A stretch of 35,338 nucleotides of DNA from Sulfurovum sp. (GTDB lineage Bacteria; Campylobacterota; Campylobacteria; Campylobacterales; Sulfurovaceae), in NCBI GenBank assembly GCA_021647715.1, contig JAKIUE010000013.1, forward strand, positions 1-35,338, read 5' to 3'. The first letter of the stretch is position 1. The number at the start of each line of letters is the position of its first letter. Shown in pieces: positions 7,404 to 19,487 of the stretch. The notes under the pieces were generated by a model that saw nothing but the letters and a program-made list of their open reading frames with translations, was not told the origin of the DNA and made no database searches. The translations under genes and the position numbers were made by a program.

Positions 7404-7712
7404 CTATAGTATTAAATCCCCATCTTCATCTATTTTTAACAAATCCTTACATTTACTTCTACCTAAAAACCATCCATCAGCATATTTTTGTCGATTTTTA
7501 AAAGACCAATGTGATTTAGTATAGACACCTTTAGAAGTTTGACAACCATCTTTAATGCCTTTTTTGAAGACACCTGGAAAGTGTGCACCAAAATAAATGC
7601 CACTATATGTAAATCCACCTTTATCTGCGGGGAGTTCTCTTTTCATACAACCTGATACTAATATTAATGCGCTTGTTAAAATAAGAGTTTTGTGTATAAC
7701 AGTATATTTCAT
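7404..7712 (-). CDS. Predicted small lipoprotein, 102 aa
   Basis: Reverse-strand envelope protein with no recognised family. The N-terminus MKYTVIHKTLILTS leads into the lipobox LVSGC (Cys22). The mature part is basic and aromatic with two later cysteines, in DGCQTSKG and RSKCKDL, and these could form a disulfide. I chose ATG 7712 rather than the one at 7727 because AGGA stands directly before it and the signal peptide then has normal proportions. It interrupts the rpmA-obgE order that I recall from Campylobacter, so it is probably a lineage-specific insertion. Confidence 0.75.
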   Translation of the reverse strand: MKYTVIHKTLILTSALILVSGCMKRELPADKGGFTYSGIYFGAHFPGVFKKGIKDGCQTSKGVYTKSHWSFKNRQKYADGWFLGRSKCKDLLKIDEDGDLIL

Positions 7713-7770
7713 GTGTAGTCCTATCATTTTTTTTAAAAAAAATTATAGCACTATTTTCCCCCAATTTAGA

Positions 7771-7776
7771 TATAAT
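7771..7776 (+). promoter_or_regulatory. obgE operon promoter -10 (TATAAT)
   Basis: TATAAT at 7771-7776 is preceded by a T/C-rich tract. A start near 7783 gives a 53-nt leader to obgE, with an AAGG site. It likely drives obgE-proB-fmt-birA-parA-parB, which are tightly packed. Confidence 0.6.
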
Positions 7777-7835
7777 TCTAGGATTAATGTAATAGCTATA
7801 TAGATATTACCTGTATAAATATAAAGGTTTTTAGT

Positions 7836-8948
7836 ATGTTTGTAGATAGTGTAGAACTTCTCATAAGTTCAGGTAAGGGTGGAGCAGGTTCCATCTCCTT
7901 TTGGACAGAAAAATTTGTTGCCAATGGTGGACCAGATGGTGGCGATGGTGGTCGTGGTGGTGCTGTATTATTTAAAGTAGATAATAATACTGATACTCTT
8001 TCTGGATTGCGTGGGCGAAAGCACATGAAAGCTGAAAATGGAAGACCCGGAGAAGGTCGTAAATGTTATGGTCGTAAAGGGGAAGATTTGATTGTTACTG
8101 TACCTCCTGGCACTACAGTGGTAGATATGGAAACAGGTGAAGAGCTGATGGACTTACTTAATAAGGGGGATATTATCCCTTTTTTGGAAGGAGGTAAAGG
8201 AGGTTTGGGAAATATGCATTTTAAATCTTCCAGCAATCAAAGACCTACCTATGCTCAACCAGGTTTACCTGGTATCACTAAGCAAGTAAGACTCGAGATG
8301 AAACTTATAGCTGATGTAGGTCTTGTGGGGTATCCCAATGTTGGAAAATCTACACTCATAGCTACACTTTCGAATGCCAGACCTCAAGTAGCAAATTATG
8401 AGTTTACAACACTCACACCAAAGTTAGGTGTTGTGCATATAGGTGATTATGACTCTTTTATGATGGCAGATATTCCTGGTATTATTGAGGGTGCAAGTGA
8501 TGGTAGAGGACTAGGGCATGAGTTTCTTAAACACATAGAAAGAACCAAAACCTTACTTCTTATGATAGATGCAGCAAATTATAGAGAGATGAAATACCAA
8601 TATGAAACATTGTTGGTAGAACTTCAACGCTATTCTAAAACATTAGCAACACGTAAGCATGCGGTTGCTATTACTAAGATAGATTCACTTTCACAAGAAG
8701 AGGTAAATACTTTAACACAAAATTTTTTAGATGATATTGCTTTAGATGCCAATGATATTTTAGGTAAATATAAAGCAGATACTGGATATATAAGTTATGG
8801 ATTTAAAACAGATTTTGGGGTACCTTTACCAGAAGAAAAACCATTGTTTGTATTGCCTATTTCCTCAGTGGCACACATCAATACAGAAGCACTACGCTAT
8901 GCCTTAGGTGAGTTTTCAAAGCATGTGCAAGAAGAACAAGAGATATAA
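7836..8948 (+). CDS. obgE: Obg/CgtA GTPase
   Basis: Ribosome-associated GTPase needed for 50S assembly and linked to growth control. The 370-residue protein has the Gly-rich Obg domain (about 1-157, with [12 protein letters not shown] at 31-42) and a G domain: G1 GYPNVGKST (165-173), the Obg-type switch [10 protein letters not shown]3 DIPG (212-215) followed by IIEGA, G4 TKID and a G5-like SSVAH. It ends soon after the G domain, without a long C-terminal extension. proB starts one base after the stop codon. Confidence 0.97.
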   Translation: MFVDSVELLISSGKGGAGSISFWTEKFVANGGPDGGDGGRGGAVLFKVDNNTDTLSGLRGRKHMKAENGRPGEGRKCYGRKGEDLIVTVPPGTTVVDMETGEELMDLLNKGDIIPFLEGGKGGLGNMHFKSSSNQRPTYAQPGLPGITKQVRLEMKLIADVGLVGYPNVGKSTLIATLSNARPQVANYEFTTLTPKLGVVHIGDYDSFMMADIPGIIEGASDGRGLGHEFLKHIERTKTLLLMIDAANYREMKYQYETLLVELQRYSKTLATRKHAVAITKIDSLSQEEVNTLTQNFLDDIALDANDILGKYKADTGYISYGFKTDFGVPLPEEKPLFVLPISSVAHINTEALRYALGEFSKHVQEEQEI

Positions 8949-8949
8949 A

Positions 8950-9720
8950 ATGCCTTTAAAACGTATAGTGATTAAAGTAGGTTCTCATGTTTTAACCGAA
9001 GATGGTGCTATTGCTAAGGTACGTATGTTATCCCTGGTTGAGTTGACAGTAGCATTGAAAAGAGATAGGTATGAAGTCATTTTAGTAAGTTCAGGTGCTG
9101 TAGCAGCGGGTTTTACACAACTTCCTTTAGACAGAAGTTCTGTAGCAAATAAACAAGCACTTGCAGCTATTGGCCAGCCTCTTTTACTGAAAATGTATCA
9201 AGAGAAGTTTGCCATGTTTGGAATTTTATGTTCTCAAGTACTTTTTAGATCAGATGTATTTGAATCAAAAAAACACATTAATCATGCAAAAGTAGCTATA
9301 GATACATTATTAGAAAATAATGTTGTGCCAATCATTAATGAAAATGACACTGTGAGTATCGAAGAATTAGTTTTTGGCGATAACGATAGACTATCTGCCC
9401 ATGTAACGCATCACTTTGATGCAGAGTTACTTGTTATACTCTCAGATATAGACGCCTTTTATGATAAGGATCCCAATAAGTATGACGATGCAAAACGTCG
9501 TGCAGTAGTGACAGAGATATCTAAAGAGGAACTAGAAGCAGAACATAGTCCTAACAATGACTTTGCAACAGGTGGTATAGTCACAAAGCTACAATCTGCT
9601 GAATTTCTTATGAAACATAATAGAGAAATGTTTTTGGCTTCTGGGTTTGATTTGAGCGATGTGAAGGCTTTTCTTGTGGATGGAAAACATGTAGGTGGAA
9701 CATACTTTAAAAGGAAGTAA
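8950..9720 (+). CDS. proB: Glutamate 5-kinase, short form without PUA domain
   Basis: Phosphorylates glutamate to glutamyl-5-phosphate, the first step of proline synthesis. This 256-residue form holds only the amino-acid-kinase domain: [27 protein letters not shown] and [10 protein letters not shown]. The C-terminal RNA-binding-like PUA domain of the E. coli enzyme is absent, as I recall for other Campylobacterota. The start is ATG 8950, directly after the obgE stop; upstream in-frame starts lie inside obgE. The partners proA and proC are encoded 16 kb away. Confidence 0.95.
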   Translation: MPLKRIVIKVGSHVLTEDGAIAKVRMLSLVELTVALKRDRYEVILVSSGAVAAGFTQLPLDRSSVANKQALAAIGQPLLLKMYQEKFAMFGILCSQVLFRSDVFESKKHINHAKVAIDTLLENNVVPIINENDTVSIEELVFGDNDRLSAHVTHHFDAELLVILSDIDAFYDKDPNKYDDAKRRAVVTEISKEELEAEHSPNNDFATGGIVTKLQSAEFLMKHNREMFLASGFDLSDVKAFLVDGKHVGGTYFKRK

Positions 9721-9730
9721 AGAAGATAAA

Positions 9731-10645
9731 ATGAAATATAAAATCGTTTACATGGGTACACCCCAATATGCAAGAGAGATACTAGCAACCTTGATAGAAG
9801 CCGATGATATGGATGTGTCACTTGTTTTGACACAACCTGATCGTCCCGTAGGGCGTAAAAAAATGTTGACGCCACCATCTGTTAAAGTATTGGCAGAAGA
9901 GAATCATATAGAAGTGTTACAGCCTGATCGCCTCTCTGATGAGGGAATATTTGAGGCTATTAAAGATGCTAACCCTGATTATATAGTGGTGGCTGCTTTT
10001 GGTCAGATATTACCTAAAAATATACTAGATATTGCTCCATGTATTAACCTTCATGCCTCTATTTTACCACAGTATAGAGGTGCATCACCAGTACAACAGT
10101 CTTTACTCAATGGTGATGAGAAGACAGGAGTCACATCTATGCTGATGGAAGAGGGGTTAGACACGGGAGATATACTGGAGATAGTAGAGTTTGTTATCCC
10201 TAAAGATATGAGGCTTCATGCATTGATGCAACAACTTACTGATGATGCGTGTACGCTTACTTTGAGTACAATACGTCATTTTAAGAGTATTTTACCTCAA
10301 ATGCAAAATGAAGCAAATGCAACTTTATGTAAGAAGATTAAGAAATCTGATGGTCAGATAGACTTTGAAGATGCCGAAATTATCTATAATAAATACAGAG
10401 CATTTGAAGGATGGCCAGGTATTTTTACTAAGAATGGTACAAAATTTGATGGCATGACATTGCTAGAGAAGAAAGAGAAATATACTCCATATGAAATACT
10501 CTCTTTTATAGATGATGCTGTAGTAGTAGGGTGTAGTGGAGGTAGCATAAAAATTGATACTCTTCAGCCTGCGTCTAAAAAAGCCATGGCAGCAAAAGCA
10601 TTTTGTATGGGTAGGGGATTAAAAGTTGGAAACACTATTATTTGA
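9731..10645 (+). CDS. fmt: Methionyl-tRNA formyltransferase
   Basis: Formylates initiator Met-tRNA using 10-formyl-tetrahydrofolate. The protein has 304 residues. Visible are YMGTPQYA at the N-terminus, the catalytic INLHASILPQYRGASPVQ segment with the Asn and His of the active site, and EEGLDTGDIL with the catalytic Asp. The C-terminal domain includes RAFEGWPG. The start at 9731 sits ten bases after the proB stop with an AGAAG site. The last 20 bases overlap birA. Confidence 0.97.
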   Translation: MKYKIVYMGTPQYAREILATLIEADDMDVSLVLTQPDRPVGRKKMLTPPSVKVLAEENHIEVLQPDRLSDEGIFEAIKDANPDYIVVAAFGQILPKNILDIAPCINLHASILPQYRGASPVQQSLLNGDEKTGVTSMLMEEGLDTGDILEIVEFVIPKDMRLHALMQQLTDDACTLTLSTIRHFKSILPQMQNEANATLCKKIKKSDGQIDFEDAEIIYNKYRAFEGWPGIFTKNGTKFDGMTLLEKKEKYTPYEILSFIDDAVVVGCSGGSIKIDTLQPASKKAMAAKAFCMGRGLKVGNTII

Positions 10646-11285
10646 TTCTTTGGATTCTACACAAAAATATCTTGTAGATAAAATTCAAACATCAGAACTG
10701 AAAGCACCTATAGCCGTACAAACATTAGTACAAAAGAATGGTATTGGCTCACGTAATAATAAATGGGTTGGAATAGAAGGAAATTATTTTGCTTCTGTGG
10801 CTATAAAAATTGAAGATTTACCTAGCGATTTAGCGTTACATTCTGCTTCAATATACTTCTCCTTTATCATGAAGAAAACTCTAGAAAAACTTGGTGAAAA
10901 TATCTGGTTAAAATGGCCGAATGACTTCTATAAAAATGATGATAAAGTAGGAGGTACCATTACAAAAAAAGTAAATGATACGTTAGTCTGCGGAATAGGA
11001 ATAAATTTAAAAAAATCTCAAAATGGATACAATGCCTTACAGAACGATATTTCACCTAAAGTATTACTTGAAAGATACCTTTTGTCACTTGAGAAATATC
11101 CTAAATGGAAGGATATTTTTAGAGAGTATAAGGTAGAATTTGAACTAAGTAGAAAGTTTTCAGTTCATATTGAAAACTATGAAAAAGGGCAGTATATAGA
11201 TGCCAAACAAAGCTTAGAAGAGGCATTATTGCAAGATGATGGTTCTCTAATCATAAATGAAAAAAAGGTATTTAGTTTACGATGA
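10626..11285 (+). CDS. birA: Biotin-protein ligase (catalytic domain only)
   Basis: Attaches biotin to acetyl-CoA carboxylase carrier protein. The 219-residue protein lacks the N-terminal helix-turn-helix of E. coli BirA, so it should not be a repressor. Motifs are [11 protein letters not shown] at the start, the GSRNNKW biotinyl-AMP loop (a divergent form of GRGRxxRxW), KWPNDFY and GIGINLKK. The start is TTG 10626, within the fmt 3' end, preceded by AGGGGA; no suitable ATG exists and the DSTQ motif lies 10 residues in, as in homologues. It overlaps parA by ATGA. Confidence 0.92.
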   Translation: METLLFDSLDSTQKYLVDKIQTSELKAPIAVQTLVQKNGIGSRNNKWVGIEGNYFASVAIKIEDLPSDLALHSASIYFSFIMKKTLEKLGENIWLKWPNDFYKNDDKVGGTITKKVNDTLVCGIGINLKKSQNGYNALQNDISPKVLLERYLLSLEKYPKWKDIFREYKVEFELSRKFSVHIENYEKGQYIDAKQSLEEALLQDDGSLIINEKKVFSLR

Positions 11286-12067
11286 GCGAAGTGATAAGTA
11301 TAGCTAACCAAAAAGGTGGCGTAGGTAAAACAACAACAGCAGTAAACTTAGCAGCTTCATTGGCTGAAAAAGGAAAAAAAGTACTCCTTTTAGATATAGA
11401 TCCGCAGTCTAATGCAACCACAAGTTTAGGTTATGCACGTGGTGATTACGAGTTCAATATATATCATGTTTTAAGTGGCTCTAAAAAACTTTCTGAAGTG
11501 CTCTTGCATACACAGATTGAAAATCTTTCTTTGGTACCATCAAATATTGGACTTGTAGGGATAGAAAAAGAATTTTATAACCCTAAAAAGAAAAATAGAG
11601 AACTTGTTTTAAAAGAGAAAATAAAAGAAATTTCAAATCAATTTGACTATATAATTATAGATTCTCCTCCAGCATTGGGACCTATTACAATTAATGTACT
11701 CAGTGCGTCAGATTCTGTTATCATACCTATTCAATGTGAGTTTTTTGCACTTGAAGGATTGGCCCAGTTACTAAATACTGTGAGTCTGTTGAAAAAAACA
11801 ATTAATCCCAAGCTTAAAATAAAAGGTTTTCTTCCGACAATGTATTCCAGTCAAAATAACCTTTCAAAACAAGTTTTAGCAGATTTAAGCCATCATTTTA
11901 AAGATAAGCTTTTTCATATGAAAAAAGGCAAAGAGTGTATTGTTATACCCAGAAATGTAAAGGTTGCAGAAAGTCCTAGTTTTGGTAAACCTGTAACCTC
12001 TTATGCAGCAAACTCCAAAGGATCTCTTGCGTATAAAGATTTAGCTACTGTAATAGTGAGAGGTTAA
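11282..12067 (+). CDS. parA: Chromosome-partitioning ATPase ParA (Soj)
   Basis: Deviant Walker ATPase that binds nucleoid DNA and, with ParB, segregates origins. The 261-residue protein starts [20 protein letters not shown] (deviant Walker A with both signature lysines) and has [16 protein letters not shown] and the [13 protein letters not shown] Walker B region. Its start overlaps the birA stop; parB follows without a gap. Confidence 0.97.
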   Translation: MSEVISIANQKGGVGKTTTAVNLAASLAEKGKKVLLLDIDPQSNATTSLGYARGDYEFNIYHVLSGSKKLSEVLLHTQIENLSLVPSNIGLVGIEKEFYNPKKKNRELVLKEKIKEISNQFDYIIIDSPPALGPITINVLSASDSVIIPIQCEFFALEGLAQLLNTVSLLKKTINPKLKIKGFLPTMYSSQNNLSKQVLADLSHHFKDKLFHMKKGKECIVIPRNVKVAESPSFGKPVTSYAANSKGSLAYKDLATVIVRG

Positions 12068-12946
12068 ATGATGGCATTAGGCAGAGGTTTGGGAGATATC
12101 CTTTCTGAAGTAGAAGAGGCGTACGAAAAAGACTTATCTGATATAGATAATTTCGAATTAGAAAAAGATGGGGCAAGAATAGAAGAACTTGCGATTGAAA
12201 CGATTACACCAAACCCTTTCCAGCCACGTAAACATTTTGATAAAGAAGCACTAAAAGAACTCAGTGAATCGATTATTAGTCATGGTTTACTTCAACCTAT
12301 AGTCGTGATAGAAAAAGAAAATGGATATCTTTTAATCGCGGGTGAACGCCGTTTACGTGCACATAAATTAGCAAAAATAAATACCATTAAAGCAATCATT
12401 GCAGACGCAAATATTGATGATATTAAGCTTAGAGAACTTGCACTACTTGAAAATATACAAAGAGAAAATTTAAACGCCATCGAGCTAGCAAATTCATATG
12501 CTGAATTGATAGAAGTTCATAATATCACGCATAATGAACTTTCTTCAGTGGTAAATAAAAGTAGATCACAAATTACAAATACCATGCGTTTATTAACATT
12601 ATCGCCTTATGTACAAAAGTTTCTTATTGCCAATAAAATATCTCAGGGTCATGCAAAAGTGTTGGTTGGTCTTGAAAACAAAAAACAAAAAGTTGTGCTA
12701 GACAGCATACTTGGTCAAAAATTATCTGTACGAGATACAGAGAACATGATAAAAAAGCACAAAAACGAAAATAAGTTAGCAGCGATTAAAAATAGCGAAG
12801 TAGAACCACTTATTGCAAAATATTCAAAAGACTTTGAGTCTAATATACCCTTCAAATATAAAATCAAAACAAAAAGTATTGAGATTAAACTTAACAATGA
12901 AGAAGAGATAAAATATTTTTTGGCATATTTTAAAGAGAAAAAATAG
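12068..12946 (+). CDS. parB: Chromosome-partitioning protein ParB
   Basis: CTP-dependent DNA clamp that loads at parS and partners ParA. The 292-residue protein has the N-terminal ALGRGLGDIL ParA-interacting segment, then ITPNPFQPRKHFD, the CTP-binding GERRLRAHKLA and ENIQRENLNAIE motifs, and a helix-turn-helix around NKSRSQITNTMRLL. A second ATG three bases later is an equally possible start; AGAGG lies upstream of both. I see no parS-like GTTTCACGTGAAAC site in or near the gene. Confidence 0.96.
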   Translation: MMALGRGLGDILSEVEEAYEKDLSDIDNFELEKDGARIEELAIETITPNPFQPRKHFDKEALKELSESIISHGLLQPIVVIEKENGYLLIAGERRLRAHKLAKINTIKAIIADANIDDIKLRELALLENIQRENLNAIELANSYAELIEVHNITHNELSSVVNKSRSQITNTMRLLTLSPYVQKFLIANKISQGHAKVLVGLENKKQKVVLDSILGQKLSVRDTENMIKKHKNENKLAAIKNSEVEPLIAKYSKDFESNIPFKYKIKTKSIEIKLNNEEEIKYFLAYFKEKK

Positions 12947-12993
12947 AGTTTATTCGAATAGTATCTTAGCTAAATGTAATAATAAGTTGCAAT

Positions 12994-13014
12994 AAAATAA
13001 AAACAATTTATTTT
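12994..13014 (+). terminator. Weak A/T-only hairpin after parB
   Basis: An 8-bp A-T stem (12994-13001 with 13007-13014) with a 5-nt loop ends in T residues. It may separate parB from the ATP synthase operon, but the stem has no G-C pairs. Confidence 0.35.
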
Positions 13015-13050
13015 TCATAAAAGACCTTATATTTAATCAAGATGAGATAA

Positions 13051-13070
13051 GCATAATGTTAAAATTATGC
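13051..13070 (+). promoter_or_regulatory. Inverted repeat in front of the ATP synthase operon
   Basis: GCATAAT (13051-13057) and ATTATGC (13064-13070) form a perfect 7-bp inverted repeat with a 6-nt spacer, 22 bp before atpF'. It overlaps -10-like CATAAT and TAAAAT sequences, so it is either an operator over the promoter or a hairpin in the leader. Confidence 0.45.
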
Positions 13071-13091
13071 GAAATTACACGAGGAGTTTTA

Positions 13092-13514
13092 ATGCTTGAC
13101 ATACATTTACCATTGATGTTGTTTGTTTTAGTCTTATTTCTAACCCTTCTTGTTCTTTTAAATAATATGCTATATAAGCCATTGGTTAAATTTATGGATG
13201 ATAGAGATACATCAATAGCAAAAGATTTAGAAGCTTCAAAAAGTTTTAGTAGTAATACGGATGAACTCAATACCAAAGCAGCCGAAAATATTAGCACAGC
13301 TAAAAATGAAGCTGCGGGGATTCGACAGAAAGCAATTGATGATGCAAAAACATTGGCGGCAAATAAAGTTGAAACAAAACAGATTGAAGTTGAAAAAGAG
13401 TATGAGGGATTTGTACAAAAGTTACTTTTGGAAAAAGATAATCTCAAAAATGAGTTACTTTCACAAATGCCTCTATTTAAAGAGAGCTTAAAAGCTAAGT
13501 TTAGCAAGTTATAG
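13092..13514 (+). CDS. atpF': ATP synthase subunit b'
   Basis: Peripheral-stalk subunit that pairs with b to hold F1 against the membrane. The protein has 140 residues: one membrane helix at about 5-27, then YKPLVKFMDDRD and a long charged coiled coil. The start ATG 13092 has GAGGAG before it; the in-frame upstream ATG at 13056 is rejected. First gene of a seven-gene operon b'-b-delta-alpha-gamma-beta-epsilon, in which atpB and atpE are absent as usual for the phylum. Confidence 0.93.
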   Translation: MLDIHLPLMLFVLVLFLTLLVLLNNMLYKPLVKFMDDRDTSIAKDLEASKSFSSNTDELNTKAAENISTAKNEAAGIRQKAIDDAKTLAANKVETKQIEVEKEYEGFVQKLLLEKDNLKNELLSQMPLFKESLKAKFSKL

Positions 13515-13525
13515 GAGGGTAGAAT

Positions 13526-14071
13526 ATGAATAAAAAACTAATAGTATGGTCTCTTATTGTTTTACCAGCGATTCTTTTAGCTTCGGGTGATGCTGAAGCA
13601 ACAAGATACTTTGCGCAAACGGGAAGAACAACAGACTTTTTACCACGTGCATTTAACTTTATCATTTTTGCATCATTGTTATATTATCTACTTGCCAACC
13701 CTATAAAAAACTTTTTTAATGATAGAAAAGAAGGTATTGCTTCACAACTTAAAGAAATTGAAGAAAAACTTCAAGCTGCAAAAGATGAGAAAAAAGAAGC
13801 ACAAGTACGTTTAAAGGATTCTGAACAAAAAGCAACTCAAATTATTGATGATGCAAGAAAAGAAGCAGATCTCTTAGCAAAAAAAATTAATGATGTAAAT
13901 GCAAATGATTTGAAAAATATAGAGAAGCAATTAGCAGAAAAAATATCTCTAGCAGAGAGAAAGTCTGTAAAAGATACGATTGATGAAGTTTTAGGTGAAA
14001 ACATTACAAAAGATGACATCATACTTGATGAGAATAAAGTTATTGATATAATTTCTAAGAAGGTGGCATAG
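13526..14071 (+). CDS. atpF: ATP synthase subunit b
   Basis: Peripheral-stalk subunit. The 181-residue protein has two hydrophobic stretches: a signal-peptide-like N-terminus (about 4-18, ending LLASGDAEA) and the usual membrane helix (about 43-60), followed by ANPIKNFFNDRKEGI and a long coiled coil. The extra N-terminal stretch is, as far as I recall, typical of b subunits in Campylobacterota. Strong GGAGGG ribosome-binding site; atpH follows after two bases. Confidence 0.93.
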   Translation: MNKKLIVWSLIVLPAILLASGDAEATRYFAQTGRTTDFLPRAFNFIIFASLLYYLLANPIKNFFNDRKEGIASQLKEIEEKLQAAKDEKKEAQVRLKDSEQKATQIIDDARKEADLLAKKINDVNANDLKNIEKQLAEKISLAERKSVKDTIDEVLGENITKDDIILDENKVIDIISKKVA

Positions 14072-14073
14072 TT

Positions 14074-14601
14074 ATGGAAGAATTAATTGCAAAAAGATAC
14101 GCAAGTGCACTTTCTTCTGTAGCTAAAGATTTACCAGCTATCTTGGAGGTACTCAATGTCCTTTCAGAAGTGACCGGTACTAAAGAAATAAAATTAGCAC
14201 TCACTTCTCCTATTATCTCTAGTACAAAGAAAACGGAAATGATACTTTCAACACTTGGCAAGGGTGCAGATGTGTTACTTGAAAACTTTGTGAAAATATT
14301 AGGTGAAAATAATAGGTTGGATTTAATCCCAGAAATTACAAAGGTGCTTAACTCTGACCAGCAACGTATAGCAAATGAGTATGAAGGTGTTCTGAAAAGT
14401 GCATCTGTACTTGATGCTAAAGCGTTAGCAGATTTAGAAAAAACACTTAAAAAGTACACAGGCTCAACAATTAAATTAAAGCAAGAAAAAACGGATCTTG
14501 AAGGATTACGTGTTTCAGTTGATGATTTAGGAATAGAGGTAAACTTCTCTAAGCAGAGAGTTAAAGAACAACTCATTGATTTCATTAAGAAATCTTTATA
14601 G
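14074..14601 (+). CDS. atpH: ATP synthase subunit delta
   Basis: Connects the peripheral stalk to the top of F1. The 175-residue protein starts MEELIAKRYASAL, the typical delta/OSCP opening, and ends with the conserved GLRVSVDDLGIEVNFSKQRVKEQL region (usual form: G-G-x-x-x-x-x-x-D-x-x-x-D-x-S-x-x-x-x-L). Part of the atp operon. Confidence 0.94.
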   Translation: MEELIAKRYASALSSVAKDLPAILEVLNVLSEVTGTKEIKLALTSPIISSTKKTEMILSTLGKGADVLLENFVKILGENNRLDLIPEITKVLNSDQQRIANEYEGVLKSASVLDAKALADLEKTLKKYTGSTIKLKQEKTDLEGLRVSVDDLGIEVNFSKQRVKEQLIDFIKKSL

Positions 14602-14616
14602 AGTAGTTAATGGCAC

Positions 14617-14637
14617 TTTTTTGATTTTTTCAAAAAA
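14617..14637 (+). other. A/T hairpin between atpH and atpA
   Basis: An 8-bp stem (14617-14624 with 14630-14637) with a five-T loop lies in the only sizeable gap of the atp operon before epsilon. It could adjust relative expression by processing or pausing, or be a chance poly-T/poly-A pairing. Confidence 0.35.
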
Positions 14638-14666
14638 TGTTGTAAATAAAAGTAAAAGGAGTAGTA

Positions 14667-16181
14667 GTGGCAAATAAATTGCAAGCAGATGAAATAAGCT
14701 CAATCATCAAAGAGAGAATTGAGAACTTTGAAATTGATGTTGACATCAATGAAGTGGGAAAAGTAGTAGGTATCGCAGATGGTATTTCAACAGTATATGG
14801 TCTTAACAATGTTATGGCAGGTGAAGTTGTAGAATTTGATAACGGTGCAAAAGGTCTTGTTTTAAACCTTGAGGAAGCAAGTGTTGGTGTTGTTATACTT
14901 GGTTCAAGTACAGGTATTAAAGAAGGAATGAGTGTCAAAAGAGTAGGAGAACTTCTTAAAACACCTGTAGGTGATGCAGTCATAGGTCGAGTAGTTAACT
15001 CACTGGGTGAACCTGTAGATGGTAAAGGTACTATAGAAGCTACAGAACATAGGTTTATCGAAGAAAAAGCACCAGGGATTATGGCTAGAAAATCTGTACA
15101 CGAGCCACTACAAACTGGTATTAAAGCGATTGATGCACTAGTTCCTGTTGGACGTGGACAAAGAGAATTAATTATTGGTGATAGACAAACAGGTAAAACA
15201 ACGCTGGCTATCGATACAATTATAAATCAGAAAGGGCAAGATGTTGTCTGTATCTATGTTGCGATTGGTCAAAAACAATCAACAGTAGCAGCTACAGTGA
15301 AGAAACTTGAAGAATATGGTGCGATGGAGTATACAATTATTGTAACTGCCTCTGCAGCTGATTCTTCAGCATTACAGTTTTTAGCTCCTTATGCAGGTGT
15401 GACTATGGCTGAATACTTTAGAGATAATGGGAGACATGCAGTTATCTTCTATGATGACCTTTCTAAGCATGCTGTTGCATACAGAGAGATGTCACTTATT
15501 CTTCGTCGTCCTCCAGGACGTGAGGCATATCCAGGAGATGTTTTTTATCTACACTCAAGATTACTAGAGCGTGCGGCAAAACTTTCTGATGATTTAGGTG
15601 CAGGTTCTATTACTGCATTCCCTATCATTGAAACGCAAGCAGGTGATGTCGCGGCATATATCCCAACCAATGTTATTTCTATTACTGATGGTCAAATATT
15701 CCTTGAGACGGACTTATTTAACTCAGGGATTAGACCAGCGATTAACGTAGGGCTTTCAGTGTCTCGTGTTGGTGGTGCTGCTCAAATTAAAGCGACTAAA
15801 CAAGTTTCTGGTACATTAAGGCTTGACTTAGCTTCTTTTAGAGAACTTCAAGCATTTGCACAGTTTGCATCTGATCTTGATGACTACACTAGAGGTCAAT
15901 TAGAGCGTGGACAAAGAATGGTTGAAGTACTTAAACAAGGACCTTACACTCCTGTACCTATTGAAAAGCAAGTTGTAATTATCTTTGCGGGTGCACAGGG
16001 TTTTCTTGATGATATTCCAGCATCTTCAGTGGTTAAGTTTGAGGCTGATCTTATGCCATTTATGGATGCTAAGTATTCTAATATTCTTGATTCCATTAGA
16101 AATGATAAGAAAATCACTGATGAAACAGACACAGAATTAAGAAAAGCTATCGAAGACTTTAAAGCTTCATTTGCTGGATAA
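14667..16181 (+). CDS. atpA: ATP synthase subunit alpha
   Basis: Non-catalytic nucleotide-binding subunit of F1. The 504-residue protein has the Walker [10 protein letters not shown], the [15 protein letters not shown] region, [19 protein letters not shown], and the conserved arginine-finger region [14 protein letters not shown]. The start is GTG 14667 with AAAAGGA before it; the protein begins [14 protein letters not shown] as in relatives. Confidence 0.98.
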   Translation: MANKLQADEISSIIKERIENFEIDVDINEVGKVVGIADGISTVYGLNNVMAGEVVEFDNGAKGLVLNLEEASVGVVILGSSTGIKEGMSVKRVGELLKTPVGDAVIGRVVNSLGEPVDGKGTIEATEHRFIEEKAPGIMARKSVHEPLQTGIKAIDALVPVGRGQRELIIGDRQTGKTTLAIDTIINQKGQDVVCIYVAIGQKQSTVAATVKKLEEYGAMEYTIIVTASAADSSALQFLAPYAGVTMAEYFRDNGRHAVIFYDDLSKHAVAYREMSLILRRPPGREAYPGDVFYLHSRLLERAAKLSDDLGAGSITAFPIIETQAGDVAAYIPTNVISITDGQIFLETDLFNSGIRPAINVGLSVSRVGGAAQIKATKQVSGTLRLDLASFRELQAFAQFASDLDDYTRGQLERGQRMVEVLKQGPYTPVPIEKQVVIIFAGAQGFLDDIPASSVVKFEADLMPFMDAKYSNILDSIRNDKKITDETDTELRKAIEDFKASFAG

Positions 16182-16193
16182 GAAAGGCTTAAA

Positions 16194-18493
<2,300 letters not shown>

Positions 18494-18520
18494 TCTTAGT
18501 TCTTATCTTAAAGGATATTT

Positions 18521-18907
18521 ATGGAACTCATGAAATTAGAAATCATTACACCAAATGGCATGATATTTGATGGCGAAGTTAAACAAGTGAATTTACCAGG
18601 GTCAGAAGGTGAATTTGGTGTTTTAGCAGGTCATGCAACACTTGTATCACTTTTAGATACAGGTGTTATTGTTATTGATAAAGAAGATGGGAATGAACTT
18701 GCAGTTGCTATTAATTCTGGATATGTAAAAGTTGAAGAAGAAAAAACAACATGTATTGTAGATGGGGCTGTTGCACTTTCTGGTGATGATGGTGAACTTT
18801 CAAAAGCACTTGAAGATGCAAAAGAGTTATTAAAAAGTACAGAAGCTTCTAATAGTGCTATTGCATCTGCAGTAAGTAAAGTAGAGCAAATAGGAAAGTC
18901 ATTCTAA
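18521..18907 (+). CDS. atpC: ATP synthase subunit epsilon
   Basis: Regulatory rotor subunit of F1. The 128-residue protein has the beta-sandwich start LEIITPNGMIFDGEVKQVNLPGSEGEFGVLAGHATLVSLL, which is diagnostic when read in pieces (EGEFGVLAGH), then a two-helix C-terminal domain. The start at 18521 has AAGGAT at good spacing; the ATG nine bases later is an alternative. The next gene starts one base after its stop codon. Confidence 0.96.
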   Translation: MELMKLEIITPNGMIFDGEVKQVNLPGSEGEFGVLAGHATLVSLLDTGVIVIDKEDGNELAVAINSGYVKVEEEKTTCIVDGAVALSGDDGELSKALEDAKELLKSTEASNSAIASAVSKVEQIGKSF

Positions 18908-18908
18908 C

Positions 18909-19487
18909 GTGGAAGCTTTTCTAAATTATTTCACCAATGGCAGTGCAATTACGTTTATTGTACTCCTTTGGCTTTCAATTTATTTTGTAGCAACATTTTG
19001 GGTATTTTTGGATAGATTTGCTATTTTGAATGCTCGTATCTCTTCGGAAGCTAACTCTCTTAAAGCACTTTATACAGGCCAGTCAAAATCAGTGGCAAAA
19101 AACTCACTTATTTTTACTTATCTGTCACGTGTAAATGAACCAAATAAAGCCATATTAGAGGCAGCTTCATCAGATGCTATTCGTGTCTCAACAAAAGGCC
19201 TTACATGGCTTTCTATTATAGCCTCAACGTCACCTTTTATTGGTTTATTTGGTACTGTTATAGGTATTTTAGAAACTTTTTCGATGTTAGGTGGTAAATC
19301 ATCGGCATCTTTGTCCGTAATTGCTCCTGCAATCTCTGAAGCGCTTATAGCAACAGCTGCTGGTATAGCTGTCGCTATTTTTGCATATACATTTCACTTG
19401 ATACTTAAACGTAAAGCATATGAACTTTCATCTTTACTCTCGTCTCAGTCTGAAGTAATACTTTCTCAGGAAGATAAGGAGAAATAG
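18909..19487 (+). CDS. tolQ: TolQ/ExbB-type proton channel protein
   Basis: Inner-membrane subunit that with TolR conducts protons and energises TolA. The 192-residue protein has three membrane segments: about 14-36, about 96-120 and about 140-165. The conserved GLTWLSIIASTSPFIGLFGTVIGI and ISEALIATAAGI segments with pore-lining Thr/Ser are present. It starts at GTG 18909. Context with tolR, tolA, tolB and pal favours Tol over Exb/Ton, though Campylobacterota genomes often carry the exbB name here. Confidence 0.9.
   Translation: MEAFLNYFTNGSAITFIVLLWLSIYFVATFWVFLDRFAILNARISSEANSLKALYTGQSKSVAKNSLIFTYLSRVNEPNKAILEAASSDAIRVSTKGLTWLSIIASTSPFIGLFGTVIGILETFSMLGGKSSASLSVIAPAISEALIATAAGIAVAIFAYTFHLILKRKAYELSSLLSSQSEVILSQEDKEK

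Noticed and set aside
11282-13091. A parS site near parA-parB
   Set aside because: No sequence close to GTTTCACGTGAAAC was seen in or next to the two genes.
14055-14585. Reverse-strand open frame of 176 codons over atpH
   Set aside because: Exact antisense of a well-conserved atp gene, Ser-rich, no ribosome-binding site or motif.
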